From the NCBI GenBank assembly GCA_036426205.1, contig WSYH01000262.1, forward strand, positions 184,257 to 248,256: 64,000 bases of DNA, in the 5' to 3' direction. The first letter of the stretch is position 1, and the number at the start of each line of letters is the position of its first letter. Both the position numbers and the translations under genes were made by a program. This DNA comes from Ascaphus truei. Its lineage: Eukaryota > Chordata > Amphibia > Anura > Ascaphidae. Below, piece after piece: positions 20,800-30,805 of the stretch. Below the pieces are notes generated by a model. That model was not told the DNA's origin, made no database searches, and saw only the letters and a list, made by a program, of their open reading frames with translations.

Positions 20800-21560
20800 G
20801 TGAGCAAGATTCAATAAAGTGCCCAATATCCACATCCTCATTTAACCCCTTAGGGGACATAGTATCTAACTTATGTATCCAATATGTCTCTTTAGAAGAC
20901 AATGTTTTAACTCTGTCCCCTCCTCTTCTATTTACAGGAATCAACTGAATCCCCTTAAAAGTGAGACTTGACGGATCTTTATTATGGTGTATCAGGAAGT
21001 GTCTAGATACACTATGTTTTTCAAAAACATTTTTAATATTTCTGACATGTTCCTGAATCCGAACTTTAAGGCTGCGTTTGGTTCTGCCTACATATTGAGA
21101 ACCACACGCACATTCCAATAGGTATACAATATGTGTAGAGGTACATAGAATAAAGTCATCAATATTAAAAACTTCCTTCGTTACTTGTGAATAAAAAATG
21201 ATTTGTCAGGATGTTGGTATTTACAAATCGTGCAATTACCACAGATATAGTTGCCTTTTGGTTAGGCCCTAGCAGTTCTTTTCGATGTAGTATTGCTTTA
21301 CTTATAAAAACATCACAGGAGCTAACAAGTTTTGATATTTTTTGCTCCTGTAAATAAACCGTGGTTTAACGTCAAGATGTGATCCAAAATGGGATCATTG
21401 CACAATATACCCAGTGTTGTTAAAAACCTTTTCAATGTCTCTATGAACCGAATTAAAGTCTGTAATGAAAGCCACTAAGAGTGTCCTTTTTTGTGTTTTG
21501 ACCTTCTTTATTTTTAATCGTGGATCTATTTGAACTAAAACAATCCTTACGATCCATATT
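20800..21560 (-). pseudogene. PLE GIY-YIG endonuclease, multiply frameshifted
   Basis: Collinear with the nuclease of copies A and C. The longest clean piece (21,118-20,800) keeps GSQYVGRTKRSLKVRIQEHV, the RHFLIHHNKDPSS block, VNRRGGDRV and ETYWIHKLDTMSPKGLN. Upstream, 21,190-21,500 carries at least eight single-base deletions relative to copy A (for example in the TTTTGGTTTAGG and TTTTTCGATG contexts), which destroys the cysteine-cluster reading frame. These may be real decay or uncorrected read errors. Confidence 0.85.
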
Positions 21561-21649
21561 ACGTACCCTTATGATCTCTCTTTCTAGAAGTTCCTTAGGA
21601 TATCCCCTCTCTCTAAATCTCCAAAATAATTTGTTAGCCTGTGAGTTGG

Positions 21650-22800
21650 TTGAAAACCTCTAAACTACTACAGTTACGTCTCTGAGTCTCACAAATTGCC
21701 CCCTGGTATGTTGTTGTCCATGTCTTTTTGTGATTACTATTCGCCATCAGCACATGCTGGTATCCACCTCCTTAAAGAAGGTCTCAGTCTCCACGTGCCA
21801 TCCATTTTGGAAGTTAATCTTAAGTCCAAAAAAGTCTATCTGGGTGGCATCCACCTGTGTGTGAACTCAAGGTTGTAGTCATTCCTATTAAGGTTGGCTA
21901 CAAATGCACTGGCTTGAATCGTAATCACCATCCCACACAACAGGATGTCGTCTATGTAGCGTCTCCACACAACGACATTCCTGTGGTATGTGGTCGGGCA
22001 TGATAAACTGAGACTCCCACCTTCCACGTACAGGTTTGCGAAGGTGGGGGCAAACCTAGTACCATTGCAGTTCGCAAACCTGTAGGTAGAAAGTGGAGAG
22101 AAACAGAAAATAATTATGTTTCAATATGAAACTGATAGACTTAGAATAAAATCCCTATTTAATGGTTGCAGATCAGAGTCTGATTCCAGAAAGAATAACA
22201 GAATCCACCCTTTTGGTGAGGTATATTAGTTACAGGGATTTATGTCACATGAATCCATACATATGAACTTTCCATTCAAAATCTTTAAATAAGTTTAGAA
22301 ACTGCTGTAGAGTCCTTCAGATAAGAGGTTCATTTCCAACATACGGTTGGAGAAAAAAAACCACATATTGACTAAGGTTGGCTGACATAGATTGTATACT
22401 GACCACAATTGGGCGTCCAGGTGGGTCAACCAGAGCCTTATGAATTTCGGCAGGTGGTAGAATATGGGTTATCCTAGGAAATTCAGAAAATAGAAAAGCA
22501 AACTCTGTTGTGTTGATGACGGACAGGGTACTGACGTTGTCTAATAGTGCTTAAGCACCGCTTAGATATTCAGCTGTAGGGTCCTTAGGAATTTTACATA
22601 GGACGATGTATCGTTGAGAAGCCATTGGAGCTTCTTTTTCGTAGTCACACCTATTTTAGACTACTACGCCCCCCACCTTTATCTGCCTGTCTTATAATGA
22701 GGCTTTCGTCATCACGCAAAGTTTTAAGGGCTAAGGACTCACTTGCACTGAGGTTGTGTTTAATATCACCTGACTTAAAATTACTAGATAAAATGTTAAA
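21650..22800 (-). pseudogene. PLE reverse transcriptase, degraded
   Basis: PLE RTs are related to telomerase. Visible landmarks on the minus strand are SLIIRQADKGG (near 22,700; the PLE-typical ADKGG motif), CNGTRFAPTFANLYVEGG (near 22,060-22,015; motif B region) and WRRYIDDILL (near 21,955; the catalytic YIDD of motif C), then LEFTHRW and a connection to GYPKELLEREI leading into the endonuclease. Multiple frameshifts and stops lie between 22,700 and 22,060, so no active enzyme can be made. Confidence 0.8.
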
Positions 22801-22819
22801 ATCATTGATGACCATATAA

Positions 22820-23268
22820 AAATCGTATCAATGATGACCCTTGGAATGTGCGGGGATAAAATTGGATTGGGTTTTAAAATCAGTATGTTTGATTTTTAAC
22901 TTCGTATCTATATTACTCACAGAAACCATTGCAGCCTTGTCAGAAACAAGATCCCTATCTTGTTTCAGAAAATGTCTCTTTAGGGTAATATTGCGAGTGA
23001 ACTTATGTAGATCTTTGAACAGCTGGAAGGAGCTGGGTCCACAAGTTTTGGAGAAGAAAACTCAAACCCTTCCAAGTACGTTCAATTGATCCTTGTTCAA
23101 AGCTGTTGAGGAGAGATTAAAGACCCCTTGGTTTACTACGGTTCTTTTGTGCTCTGGTCCCTCCTCGTGTTCCTCGTCTGATGTAACCCTTTCTTTCTTT
23201 CTCTTGAGGGGTATTTCAGTAATCTTTTACTGTGTTCACCTTCCTTTCTAGTCTGGTTCTTACAACAG
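22820..23268 (-). pseudogene. PLE N-terminal region, degraded
   Basis: Basic, frameshifted sequence upstream of the RT. The minus-strand frame from 23,268 (NLLACCKNQTRKEGEHSKRL, then PSRERKKGLHQTRNTRRDQ) has the Lys/Arg-rich composition of PLE N-termini. The copy B/copy C junction lies at its upstream end, so the true start is lost. Confidence 0.5.
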
Positions 23269-24109
23269 GCTAACAAATTATTTTGGAGATTTAGAGAGAG
23301 GGGATATCCTAAGGAACTTCTAGAAAGAGAGATCATAAGGGTACGTAATATGGATCGTAAGGATATGTTAGTTCAAAATAGATCCACGATTAAAAATAAA
23401 GAAGGTCAAAACACAAAAAAGGACACTCTTAATGTGGCTTTCATTACAGACTTTAATTCGGTTCATAGAGACATTGAAAAGGTTTTTAACAAACACTGGG
23501 GTATATTGTGCAATGATCCCATTTTGGGATCACATCTTGACGTCAAACCACGGTTTATTTACAGGAGAGCAAAAAATATCAAAAACTTGTTAGCTCCTAG
23601 TGATGTTTTTATAAGTAAGAGCAATACTACATCGAAAAAGAACTGGCTAGGGCCTAAACCAAAAGGCAACTATATCTGTGGTAATTGCACGATTTGTAAA
23701 TACCAACATCCTGACAAACACTTTTTATTCACAAGTAACGAAGGAAGTTTTTAATATTGATGACTTTATTCTATGTACCTCTACACATATTGTATACCTA
23801 TTGGAATGTGCGTGTGGGTATCAATATGTAGGCAGAACCAAACGCAGCCTTAAAGTTCGGATTCAGGAACATGTCAGAAATATTAAAAATGGTTTTGAAA
23901 AACATAGTGTATCTAGACACTTCCTGATACACCATAATAAAGATCCGTCAAGTCTCACTTTTAAGGGGATTCAGTTGATTCCTGTAAATAGAAGAGGAGG
24001 GGACAGAGTTAAAACTTTGTCTTCTAAAGAGACATATTGGATACATAAGTTAGATACTATGTCCCCTAAGGGGTTAAATGAGGATGTGGATATTTGGGCA
24101 CTTTATTGA
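23269..24109 (+). pseudogene. PLE endonuclease, one frameshift, best preserved copy
   Basis: Linker GYPKELLEREIIRVRNMDRK, then DTLNVAFITDFNSVH, VKPRFIYRRAKN, the cysteine cluster ICGNCTICKYQH, then the GIY-YIG core HIVYLLECACGYQYVGRTKR, the RIQEHVRNI and RHFLIHH blocks, VNRRGGDRV, ETYWIHKLDTMSPKGLN and stop at 24,107-24,109. A single frame change near 23,720 (in the CACTTTTTATTC region after HPDK) separates the two clean pieces 23,350-23,720 and 23,720-24,109. The RT is missing. It is the most useful copy for describing the family. Confidence 0.9.
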
Positions 24110-24491
24110 ATCTTTAGCTCACCACCCCTCTGTACCTAGGGGATGTATCATTTATCTCTGTATCTCTGTTTTCCTTTCTTTATCCTACGCTTTTTTCTAG
24201 TTACATCTTTTTATGCAAGTAATGATGGTGTCTATTTTAAGTCGACTAATATTGTGTTTCTTTTATTCCAGCATGTTTTTAATTATTTATGCTAGGTTTT
24301 GTCTATATGTAAGTTTATATTAAATAGGTTTTTTTTTTGTTTTTTTTTTGTTAATAAAGTTGTTGTTTTAAAAGTAAACTACACATCTTCCCTATCACGC
24401 AGACCATTACCTATTATAGATGATTGGTCTATCCCTAATTGGTTGACCAATAAGGTATCTATGTGAGGTATTTAAGACCTCTGGGTAATGG

Positions 24492-24545
24492 CCTAATTAT
24501 TCCCTGAAGAAGTAGTTAATTCTACGAAACTAGTTGGATGTAACA
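24492..24545 (+). ncRNA. Hammerhead ribozyme, PLE copy C
   Basis: CTGAAGA (24,504-24,510), GTAG...CTAC stem II, GAAAC (24,526-24,530), then GTA nine bases on. It lies about 400 bp downstream of the endonuclease stop, the expected place in the PLE 3' region. Confidence 0.8.
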
Positions 24546-25142
24546 TTCTATTGCCTTATATCTGCTTACATTGGCCTTTGTCTATGTATTGGCCTGTCCT
24601 GTTTTTATTTCATCCTGTGTGCTGTTTTGGACACTTGTGAGAGACTTTGTAAGACTGTTCAAACTTCCCTATTGAATCCACCACTGCTGTGTAGACAGTG
24701 ACGTCATTACACAGCGTCCCGCGACGGAGCGGCATCGTGGCACGCTGAGGGCACCCCAGCAAGCTGCGTTTTAACCTCTGTGCAGAGGATACACCTGCTG
24801 AGGTACAGGAGCAGCTTCATATCGGCCAGGAAGCAGGAGCGATTTCACCGAGCCCCAGTACCAGCTGCTGAACCTGGCTGCATGAAGGGAAATCCCCTTG
24901 GGAGTGAAAGACTGACGTCCTGCCCCAGAATCAACTGAGCTGCATCTGCAGAGGGAAGCAAGCACCCGATTCTACAGTTAACAGCTGCCGAGTGGTAAAC
25001 AGTGTGATACACACTACATGCCTTTTACCAACTTTTTTCATGTACGCAGATATATTACCCCCTTTTTAATTCTATAATATATTGTTGAATTTGCTTCACT
25101 ATTTGGCGTTGTGCGCTGTTTTCTTTTGTTTCCATTCTCTTA

Positions 25143-25499
25143 GTGTGTGTGGGCTGCTGAGCCACCCCTGCGTTTACAGCTGCAGACGCCATTATCCCCA
25201 ACACGGTTATGTGGCACTTATTATTTAATGTATAATTATCTCACTGTGGGAGTTGTGGTTTAATTTTTTATAAAATTTTTATCACTAAATTGATGGTATA
25301 GTCACTGCACTGTATATATTTATACATTTAAACTTTATAGGTAGTTAGGTAGTAGCGCACAGTTTTGTTTTTTGTTTTTACTTGCTTCCATTGTCTTTCA
25401 AGTAGTAAACTAAATTGCAAACTTTTAGTGAAGAATTAATTGCCACTGTATTTACATTGCAACAGCATCAGTGTCATCCTTATGTTAAGAGCAAACATA
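25143..25499. other. AT-rich flank, no recognisable feature
   Basis: Sequence between PLE copy C and the outer LTR. No coding sequence or repeat structure seen. Confidence 0.5.
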
Positions 25500-25503
25500 C
25501 TGT

Positions 25504-26397
25504 TGTAACACCTTCCTCCCCCCCCCCAATCGCAGATAGGGACCCTGTGGGGAAATACACTTGTGTACCGGGTGTGGTGCGTTACCTGATACGCTCACAG
25601 AAGGCCTGAACCTCTGCCACTGAGAGCCTGGGATTACCTGATGATTCAAATACAGCGCCTCCACTTGTAAGGGTTCCTACCTGAGTGGGTTGGTCCCCTT
25701 ACAGGAACACAGCAATAGTAAGACACACACACAATATATGTTAGCAACCGTTTTACTATAACTAATAATAATAACCTTGGTACCCTGTACCACACAGCAT
25801 AACGCATATAACCATACACATAGCACTCCACTTAGTGCGCACATCAACTTAGGTAGTCCCTCCTCCAAAGTACTTGGGTGCTGGGCACCAATTCCCTGAT
25901 GTCCCTTATGTCCAAACCCACACAATCCCTTGAAGTGTTTAGTGCACTACTATAGGTACCTGCCCAGGGCTCCAGCCCACGTGGCCGCAAGATAACTGGA
26001 TTGGATCCGCCTGATCCGACGAGATGTCCTCCTACGCGTGGGGTGAATTCCAGCGTGGATAATATCACCATACACCGTACCGTCTATACCTTGCAGGGTG
26101 TCGTCTGCCGCCGGAAGGCCGCAGTCACTGCTTGGCGTGGCCTCTGTAAAGATAGTCTCTATATACATAGGGTTCTGAGCCCAGACCCAGTAATCAGGCT
26201 GCGCGACACAAAGTGCTTTCTTAACTTAACTCAAACAGCTAAAGGGGCAGAAGTCCTAATGTAGGGCCTGTCCCTGAAGCAACCACAAACTGGGGCAATG
26301 GTAACAGTTATCTGGGGCCTATGGGGTTAACTGGCCTAGTACAAGGGGCTACTGCTCCCCTGCACCCTCACTCACCCAGCTCCCTCCTCCAACTGCC
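25504..26397. mobile_element. Outer solo LTR, left part
   Basis: With 39,133-39,752 this forms an element of about 1.5 kb that starts TGTAACACC and ends GGCTACA (TG...CA) and is flanked by CTGT at 25,500-25,503 and 39,753-39,756. Both outer flanks are similar AT-rich sequence and the inside is GC-richer, which supports the boundary. It was split by the LTR retrotransposon at 26,398. No second copy or internal region is seen, so a solo LTR is the simplest reading; another class of element with TG...CA ends is possible. Confidence 0.5.
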
Positions 26398-27026
26398 TGT
26401 AACAGGGGAGTTATCCCTGTTCAGGTAATGTGCCTCTAATCCAGAAGTTTGGTGGTTAACTGCTGGTAGTCAATTAACAAACACCACCTGCCTGATTAGA
26501 TTGCTTAGAAAAGCCTGTCTTTTGAGACAGGAAGTGAGTCTCCTTAGCTCACACCTGAGCTGAACTTGGAGACAGAGCAGAGATTGTCCCTTACTCTCAC
26601 AACTTGTGAGACTGACATTGGGACAGACATCTTGAGTCTACTGTACCAGAAGAGTCTGCTTGCAAGACACAGAGGAAACTTCTAAACCTGAATGCTGACA
26701 AATCCTGAAGAAAAGGTAGCAACCAGGAACAGAGAAGATTTTCCCTCCAAACCACAAGGAACAGATAAGACTTTCATTTATAAGACTTTTTTTTATATCT
26801 GTTCATGTCATGCTACAGTATATGTTTGGGGCTGGGAGACATGCTTATCTAAAGGGAGTGGTGGATTGCATAGTATTTCACTAGAAATACTCCCAAGTGA
26901 ATAGAAGCTTTGTTTACCCCTTGTTTGGATGGTTTCCTGATGTTAAGAAAACAGGCGCAATAAAAGCCTTATTTAATTTCACAATAACCAGTCTCCCTTG
27001 CAAACCTCTGTGAGCGTCCGCCTACA
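26398..27026 (+). repeat. 5' LTR of the coiled-coil element
   Basis: TGTAACAGGGGAG...GTCCGCCTACA. It contains a TTTATAAGA box near 26,778 and an AATAAA signal near 26,959, giving a plausible U3-R-U5 order. It differs from the 3' LTR at roughly twenty positions plus a 5-bp indel near 26,818, which implies an old but not ancient insertion. Confidence 0.9.
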
Positions 27027-27028
27027 TA

Positions 27029-27043
27029 TGGTGTCAGAAGTGG
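27029..27043 (+). promoter_or_regulatory. Primer binding site, tRNA-Leu type
   Basis: TGGTGTCAGAAGTGG starts two bases after the LTR and is complementary to the 3' end of vertebrate tRNA-Leu (ends CCACTTCTGACACCA). This is where minus-strand DNA synthesis would start. It supports the LTR boundary and the plus orientation. Confidence 0.75.
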
Positions 27044-27938
27044 CATGAGAGGTGGTTCTTGAAGTTAGAAGTTTCCGGAGTTTGGCTGTGAATTTTTTTT
27101 TATGCTTTTTGCCTACAAACAGTCTGAGCAACATAAAAAAAAAATCTCAAGCAGCAGAGACCAGAATTAAAGTGATACACACCTAGGCAGGAAACTTACA
27201 CTGCACTGAAACTTACAAAACCACAGATGGACTCTTTTCCCCAATCCCAAGAGGAGAGAGAGACTTCTGAAGCAGGTAAACCGTACTTGCCTATCACAAT
27301 AAAGTGTAATATGGTCATTGAAATAGGGGGTTTGCCTTCCAGCCATAGTCAGGGTTCAAGAAGTGAGTTAGCCCTTAAAGGGATAGGCGTTTGTTGTTTT
27401 CAAATGTTTAGCTGAAGCAGTGAATACAGATGGTGACCCATGAGCGGTACTGATTCTGCAAGTAAACGCTGCCACACCGCATAGCACTACCAGTTGTGAA
27501 TGGAGTATATACAGAAAAATGTGAAAATTGATGCAAGACTGTGCAGAAGCAGGGGAATTTTCAGTAAACAAGTGCTGAGGGTAAAATTGCCTACTATAAA
27601 AAAGGAATTGCTGAACTGTGTAAAAGGTATCCCAAAGTGTGAAGAGTGAATGTCATAATACCCAAAGTTGAGACTGAACTCAAGCAGAAAATCACATTAT
27701 TTGGCTGAAGCAGAGAGATTGCATCTAGCAAGTAAATGGTGTAAAGCAAACAGAAGTTTTTACCTAGTAACTACACATCCAGCATACCTAATGAGAGATT
27801 AACCTAGCAAGTAAATAGTGTAAAGCAAACAGACATTTTTACCTAGCAACTGCACATCCTGTATACCTGATGAGAGAAAATGCGTGCACAGTACTGCTGA
27901 TATTGTAAAACTTATCCAAGAAAGAAAAGTCTACAGAG
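27044..27938 (+). other. Internal leader of the coiled-coil LTR element
   Basis: A leader of about 0.9 kb between the primer site and the reading frame, with an internal near-duplication: AGTAAATGGTGTAAAGCAAA at about 27,730 and AGTAAATAGTGTAAAGCAAA at about 27,810. A block at 27,420-27,540 recurs, reverse-complemented, at 53,880-54,000. No coding sequence is evident. Confidence 0.6.
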
Positions 27939-29632
27939 ATGCCTGTGAGAGCTACGACCTCTACAAGCAAAATTTGCCCACCTATAGGACTACCACAATT
28001 GGGGGTTCTAGCAAATACAGTGGCAACAGCTGCAATAGCGCCTCCTGTGGTCAGGAAGAAAACTACACCTGAGAGCCCCAAAATGGAGGACAAGATGCAG
28101 CGTTCCTATAATGAACCCTACCCCACGGAAGAGTGGCCCTTCCAGTACAATAAGGAGGAGAACATCTCATATGGGGAACCCGAACCGAGTCATATCCACA
28201 AAACACCCCAAGAACGGTGGGATTGCCTGAACTCGGCACGAACAGAAAAGACCGCTCTCTATGATGACAAATATGGTCGACAAGAGAAAGAGCGGGAGCA
28301 GCAGATCACCAATATTTCTGTCAGCTAAAGCAACTGCAAGAAAAGCCTGGCGTATATAATGAAGCTGCTAAAGTATCAAATAAAGAAGGAGACCCCAGTA
28401 TTCCTGATGGGACAGAGTCACCCAAAACAAAAAAGCGGAAAAAGGAAAAGAAAAGCGGTTCTTCACTTACCGTGGAAGGAACAGACATGTCCGCAGATCC
28501 TTTGGAGGAAAAGGGGGACCGAGTTGCCCTGCAGCCTAGAGAAAATGGAGAAATCGTCCCGCAGTTAACCGAATATCCAGAGGGCCCAAGGCAGAAGTCG
28601 TGTACCCCAAAGAAGTGTCTGTCCGGTGCCAACAGTGAGGAACCCTCAACCAACCATCCCAGGGAAGTGGAGCCGGAACCAGTGAGTGACGATCCCTTGA
28701 CCAGCCCTGAAGATGCCCTGAAAAATGCCAGGCATGACTGTGATATGCTCCGTGAACAATTGAAACAAAAGAAAGATGGTTACACAGAGCTACAGAAAAA
28801 TAACGTGAGGCTACAAAAAGATGTGCTCACAATTTACTCTTTAGCCAGGACAGAATTGGACGATCTCAAGACTGAGCTAGATACTGCAAATGTTACTATT
28901 TCTGCCATGGATGAAAAGCAGAGCCAATCTGATAAAATGATGGCTACGCTAAAGCGGAAGTATGAGGAGGCAGTGAAGCAGATGACAGTCTTCTAGCAAG
29001 AGGTTCACACTCTTCGCTTAGAGCTGAATGCCTCACAACAGGAGGTCAACAGTGTCCGAACAGAGGTGGACGTATCTCAGAAAGAGGTTCAGACACTCTG
29101 CAGAGCAATGGATGCCTCACATCATGAGACCAACAGCTGCCACACAGACCTGGAAGTTTCCAGAAAGGAACTAGACAGTCTCACTGAGGAGCTGGACATA
29201 TCTAACGAAACGATTGTCAATCTAAAGACAGATCTCAAAGTCTCTCAGAAGGAGCTTCAGACCCTCAACCTAGAGAAGGAAGTCTCACGCCAGGAGACTA
29301 TCATTCTCAAAGCAGATGTGCGTAAATGGAAGGAGGACTGCAAGGAGGCCTGAATAGTACAGAGACTGAAAAAGGAGAACATTTAAGATTACAAAGAAAA
29401 AACTTAAAACTCAAAGAAGAAAATTTTAATTTGACAAACGACGTCAAGCAAAAAAATGAAAAGCTGCACGAGCTTAAAGAAATAAATAGACTTTTGGAAG
29501 GTGAGAAGTTTGAAGCAGAGCACCAACTGCAGAACCAACTGCAATGTCTGCGTACGCACCTCGAGAAGGCCGAGGAGAAGCAGCAAACTCTGCAGGAAGA
29601 CAATCTGCAGGCTGTTAAAGAAATACAAGTGC
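27939..29632 (+). pseudogene. Coiled-coil ORF of LTR element, upstream part
   Basis: I cannot name the product. The first ATG of the frame is 27,939. An N-terminal segment with NEPYPTEEWPFQYNKEENIS is followed by a Lys-rich patch (KTKKRKKEKK, near 28,425), an acidic/Pro linker and then heptads from about 28,700 to the L1: KTELDTANVTISAMDEKQSQ, SQKEVQTLCRAMDASHHE, VSRKELDSLTEELDISNETI and similar, typical of a long parallel coiled coil. Repeated V-S-(R/Q)-K-E units suggest internal duplication. Damage: frame change near 28,290, in-frame TAG at 28,994-28,996, frame change near 29,345, then the L1 insertion after codon 29,629. There is no gag zinc knuckle or pol motif. Confidence 0.7.
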
Positions 29633-29782
29633 GGGGCGTGTCCAGGACGCAGATGAGGACGGTCGTGTAGGAGAGGAGCTCCACAGACCCTCGTATAATA
29701 CCAGCGAAATAAACGCTTTCCCCTCCCCCAAACAAATTAGCAAAATCAATCAAATACCTTGCAGGCAACATCCGCAGCAGAA

Positions 29783-30805
29783 ATGAAGGGCAGACCGAAA
29801 GCCCAAACGGCTCAGGGAGTCACAAGATTCTTCTCTCCCTCGCAACGGAGCTCAGAGGCTATCTCAAAAAACCAAGATGGCGCCGGCTCCACCAGCGCAC
29901 GCGGGACCAAACAGGCAGCAACGGAACGAGACCGCAACGAAATGCCCCCGCCACCAGAAGAAGGGCTCACCAGAGACTACATGCAGGAGCTTATGGCTTC
30001 CATGCTAGACAAACTTCATGCCTCGCTGCAGGCAGATTTGCGGGCCGCTGTCACTGAACTAAAACAGGATATAACAGGCCTCAGAGAGCGCACCACGGCC
30101 TTAGAAACTAAAATAGCCGACACCCTGCAGTCCCAGGAGGAGGCGGCGAATGAAATCTACCGTCTGGGAGCAGAGGTGAGCAGTCTGAGGGACAGTCTAG
30201 AAGACCAGGAGAACCATGACAGACGTCAGAACATAAGAATCTGCGGCATACCGGAATCGGTGCTTCCTGGTCAGATAAAATCCTATCTCTAAGACTTTTT
30301 TACCTCGATATGTGGAGACCTTACCCATAAAGACCTGGAGATGGATAGAGCCCACCGTGCTCTGGGACCGCGGTCTGAAGACCCTAACCGGTCCAGGGAT
30401 GTCATTGTCCGCCTCCACAGATATTCTATAAAGGAGCAAATAATGGAGCCCTGCCGAGCACAAGAGCCTGTCAAGTTCAATGACGACCCCCTTCAAATAT
30501 ACAACGACTTATCCAAAGTCACGGTAAACCGACGTAAAGAAATGAAGCCGCTGACCACGCTGCTCTGTGACAGTGAGATTAAATACAAATGGGGATTTCC
30601 GTTTAAGCTCCTTGTGCAAAAGAATGGCAAATACCTCACGATAAGACATCCAGAGGATATGGTTCAATTTGCAAAGGCACTGGGGCTGAGCCCACCCGCA
30701 GATTGGAACACAGGCTCCCCCAGATCCCAAAGGCCGGACACAGCGGACCCTCCGGTCAGAGCGTCCGAGAGACTGGCGGGACAAAAACAGATACGAGCCA
30801 AATAA
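29783..30805 (+). pseudogene. L1 ORF1p, one nonsense codon
   Basis: RNA-binding chaperone of the L1 particle. ATG at 29,783 begins MKGRPKAQTAQGVTRFFSPS, followed by a Ser/Pro-rich leader, a coiled coil at about residues 70-145 (MLDKLHASLQADLRAAV, ALETKIADTLQSQEE), the RRM-like domain (NHDRRQNIRICGIPESVL, then MDRAHRALGPRSEDPNRSRD) and the C-terminal domain (RRKEMKPLTTLL, YKWGFPFKLLVQKNGK). The only break is an in-frame TAA at 30,290-30,292, after SYL and before DFF. Otherwise it has the usual length of about 340 codons. Confidence 0.92.

Larger units (their letters stand above)
19831..23268 (-). mobile_element. Penelope-like element copy B, longest copy
   Basis: Minus strand, in order: N-terminal region (23,268-22,820), RT remnants (about 22,800-21,650), endonuclease (21,560-20,800), hammerhead (20,425-20,399) and 3' terminus at 19,831. 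The part from 19,831 to about 21,650 is repeated inverted as copy C at 23,269-25,142. Coding parts are broken by many frameshifts, and single-base deletions are unusually frequent in 20,000-21,480 relative to copies A and C. Confidence 0.9.
23269..25142 (+). mobile_element. Penelope-like element copy C, inverted relative to B
   Basis: Plus-strand 5'-truncated PLE: it begins AGGCTAACAAATTATTTTGG, inside the RT-endonuclease linker, then endonuclease, 3' UTR, hammerhead and terminus at 25,142 (CCATTCTCTTAGTG). It lies head to head with copy B with no spacer. A segment near 24,690-24,760 (with CGTCCCGCGACGG) is absent from copies A and B. Confidence 0.9.
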
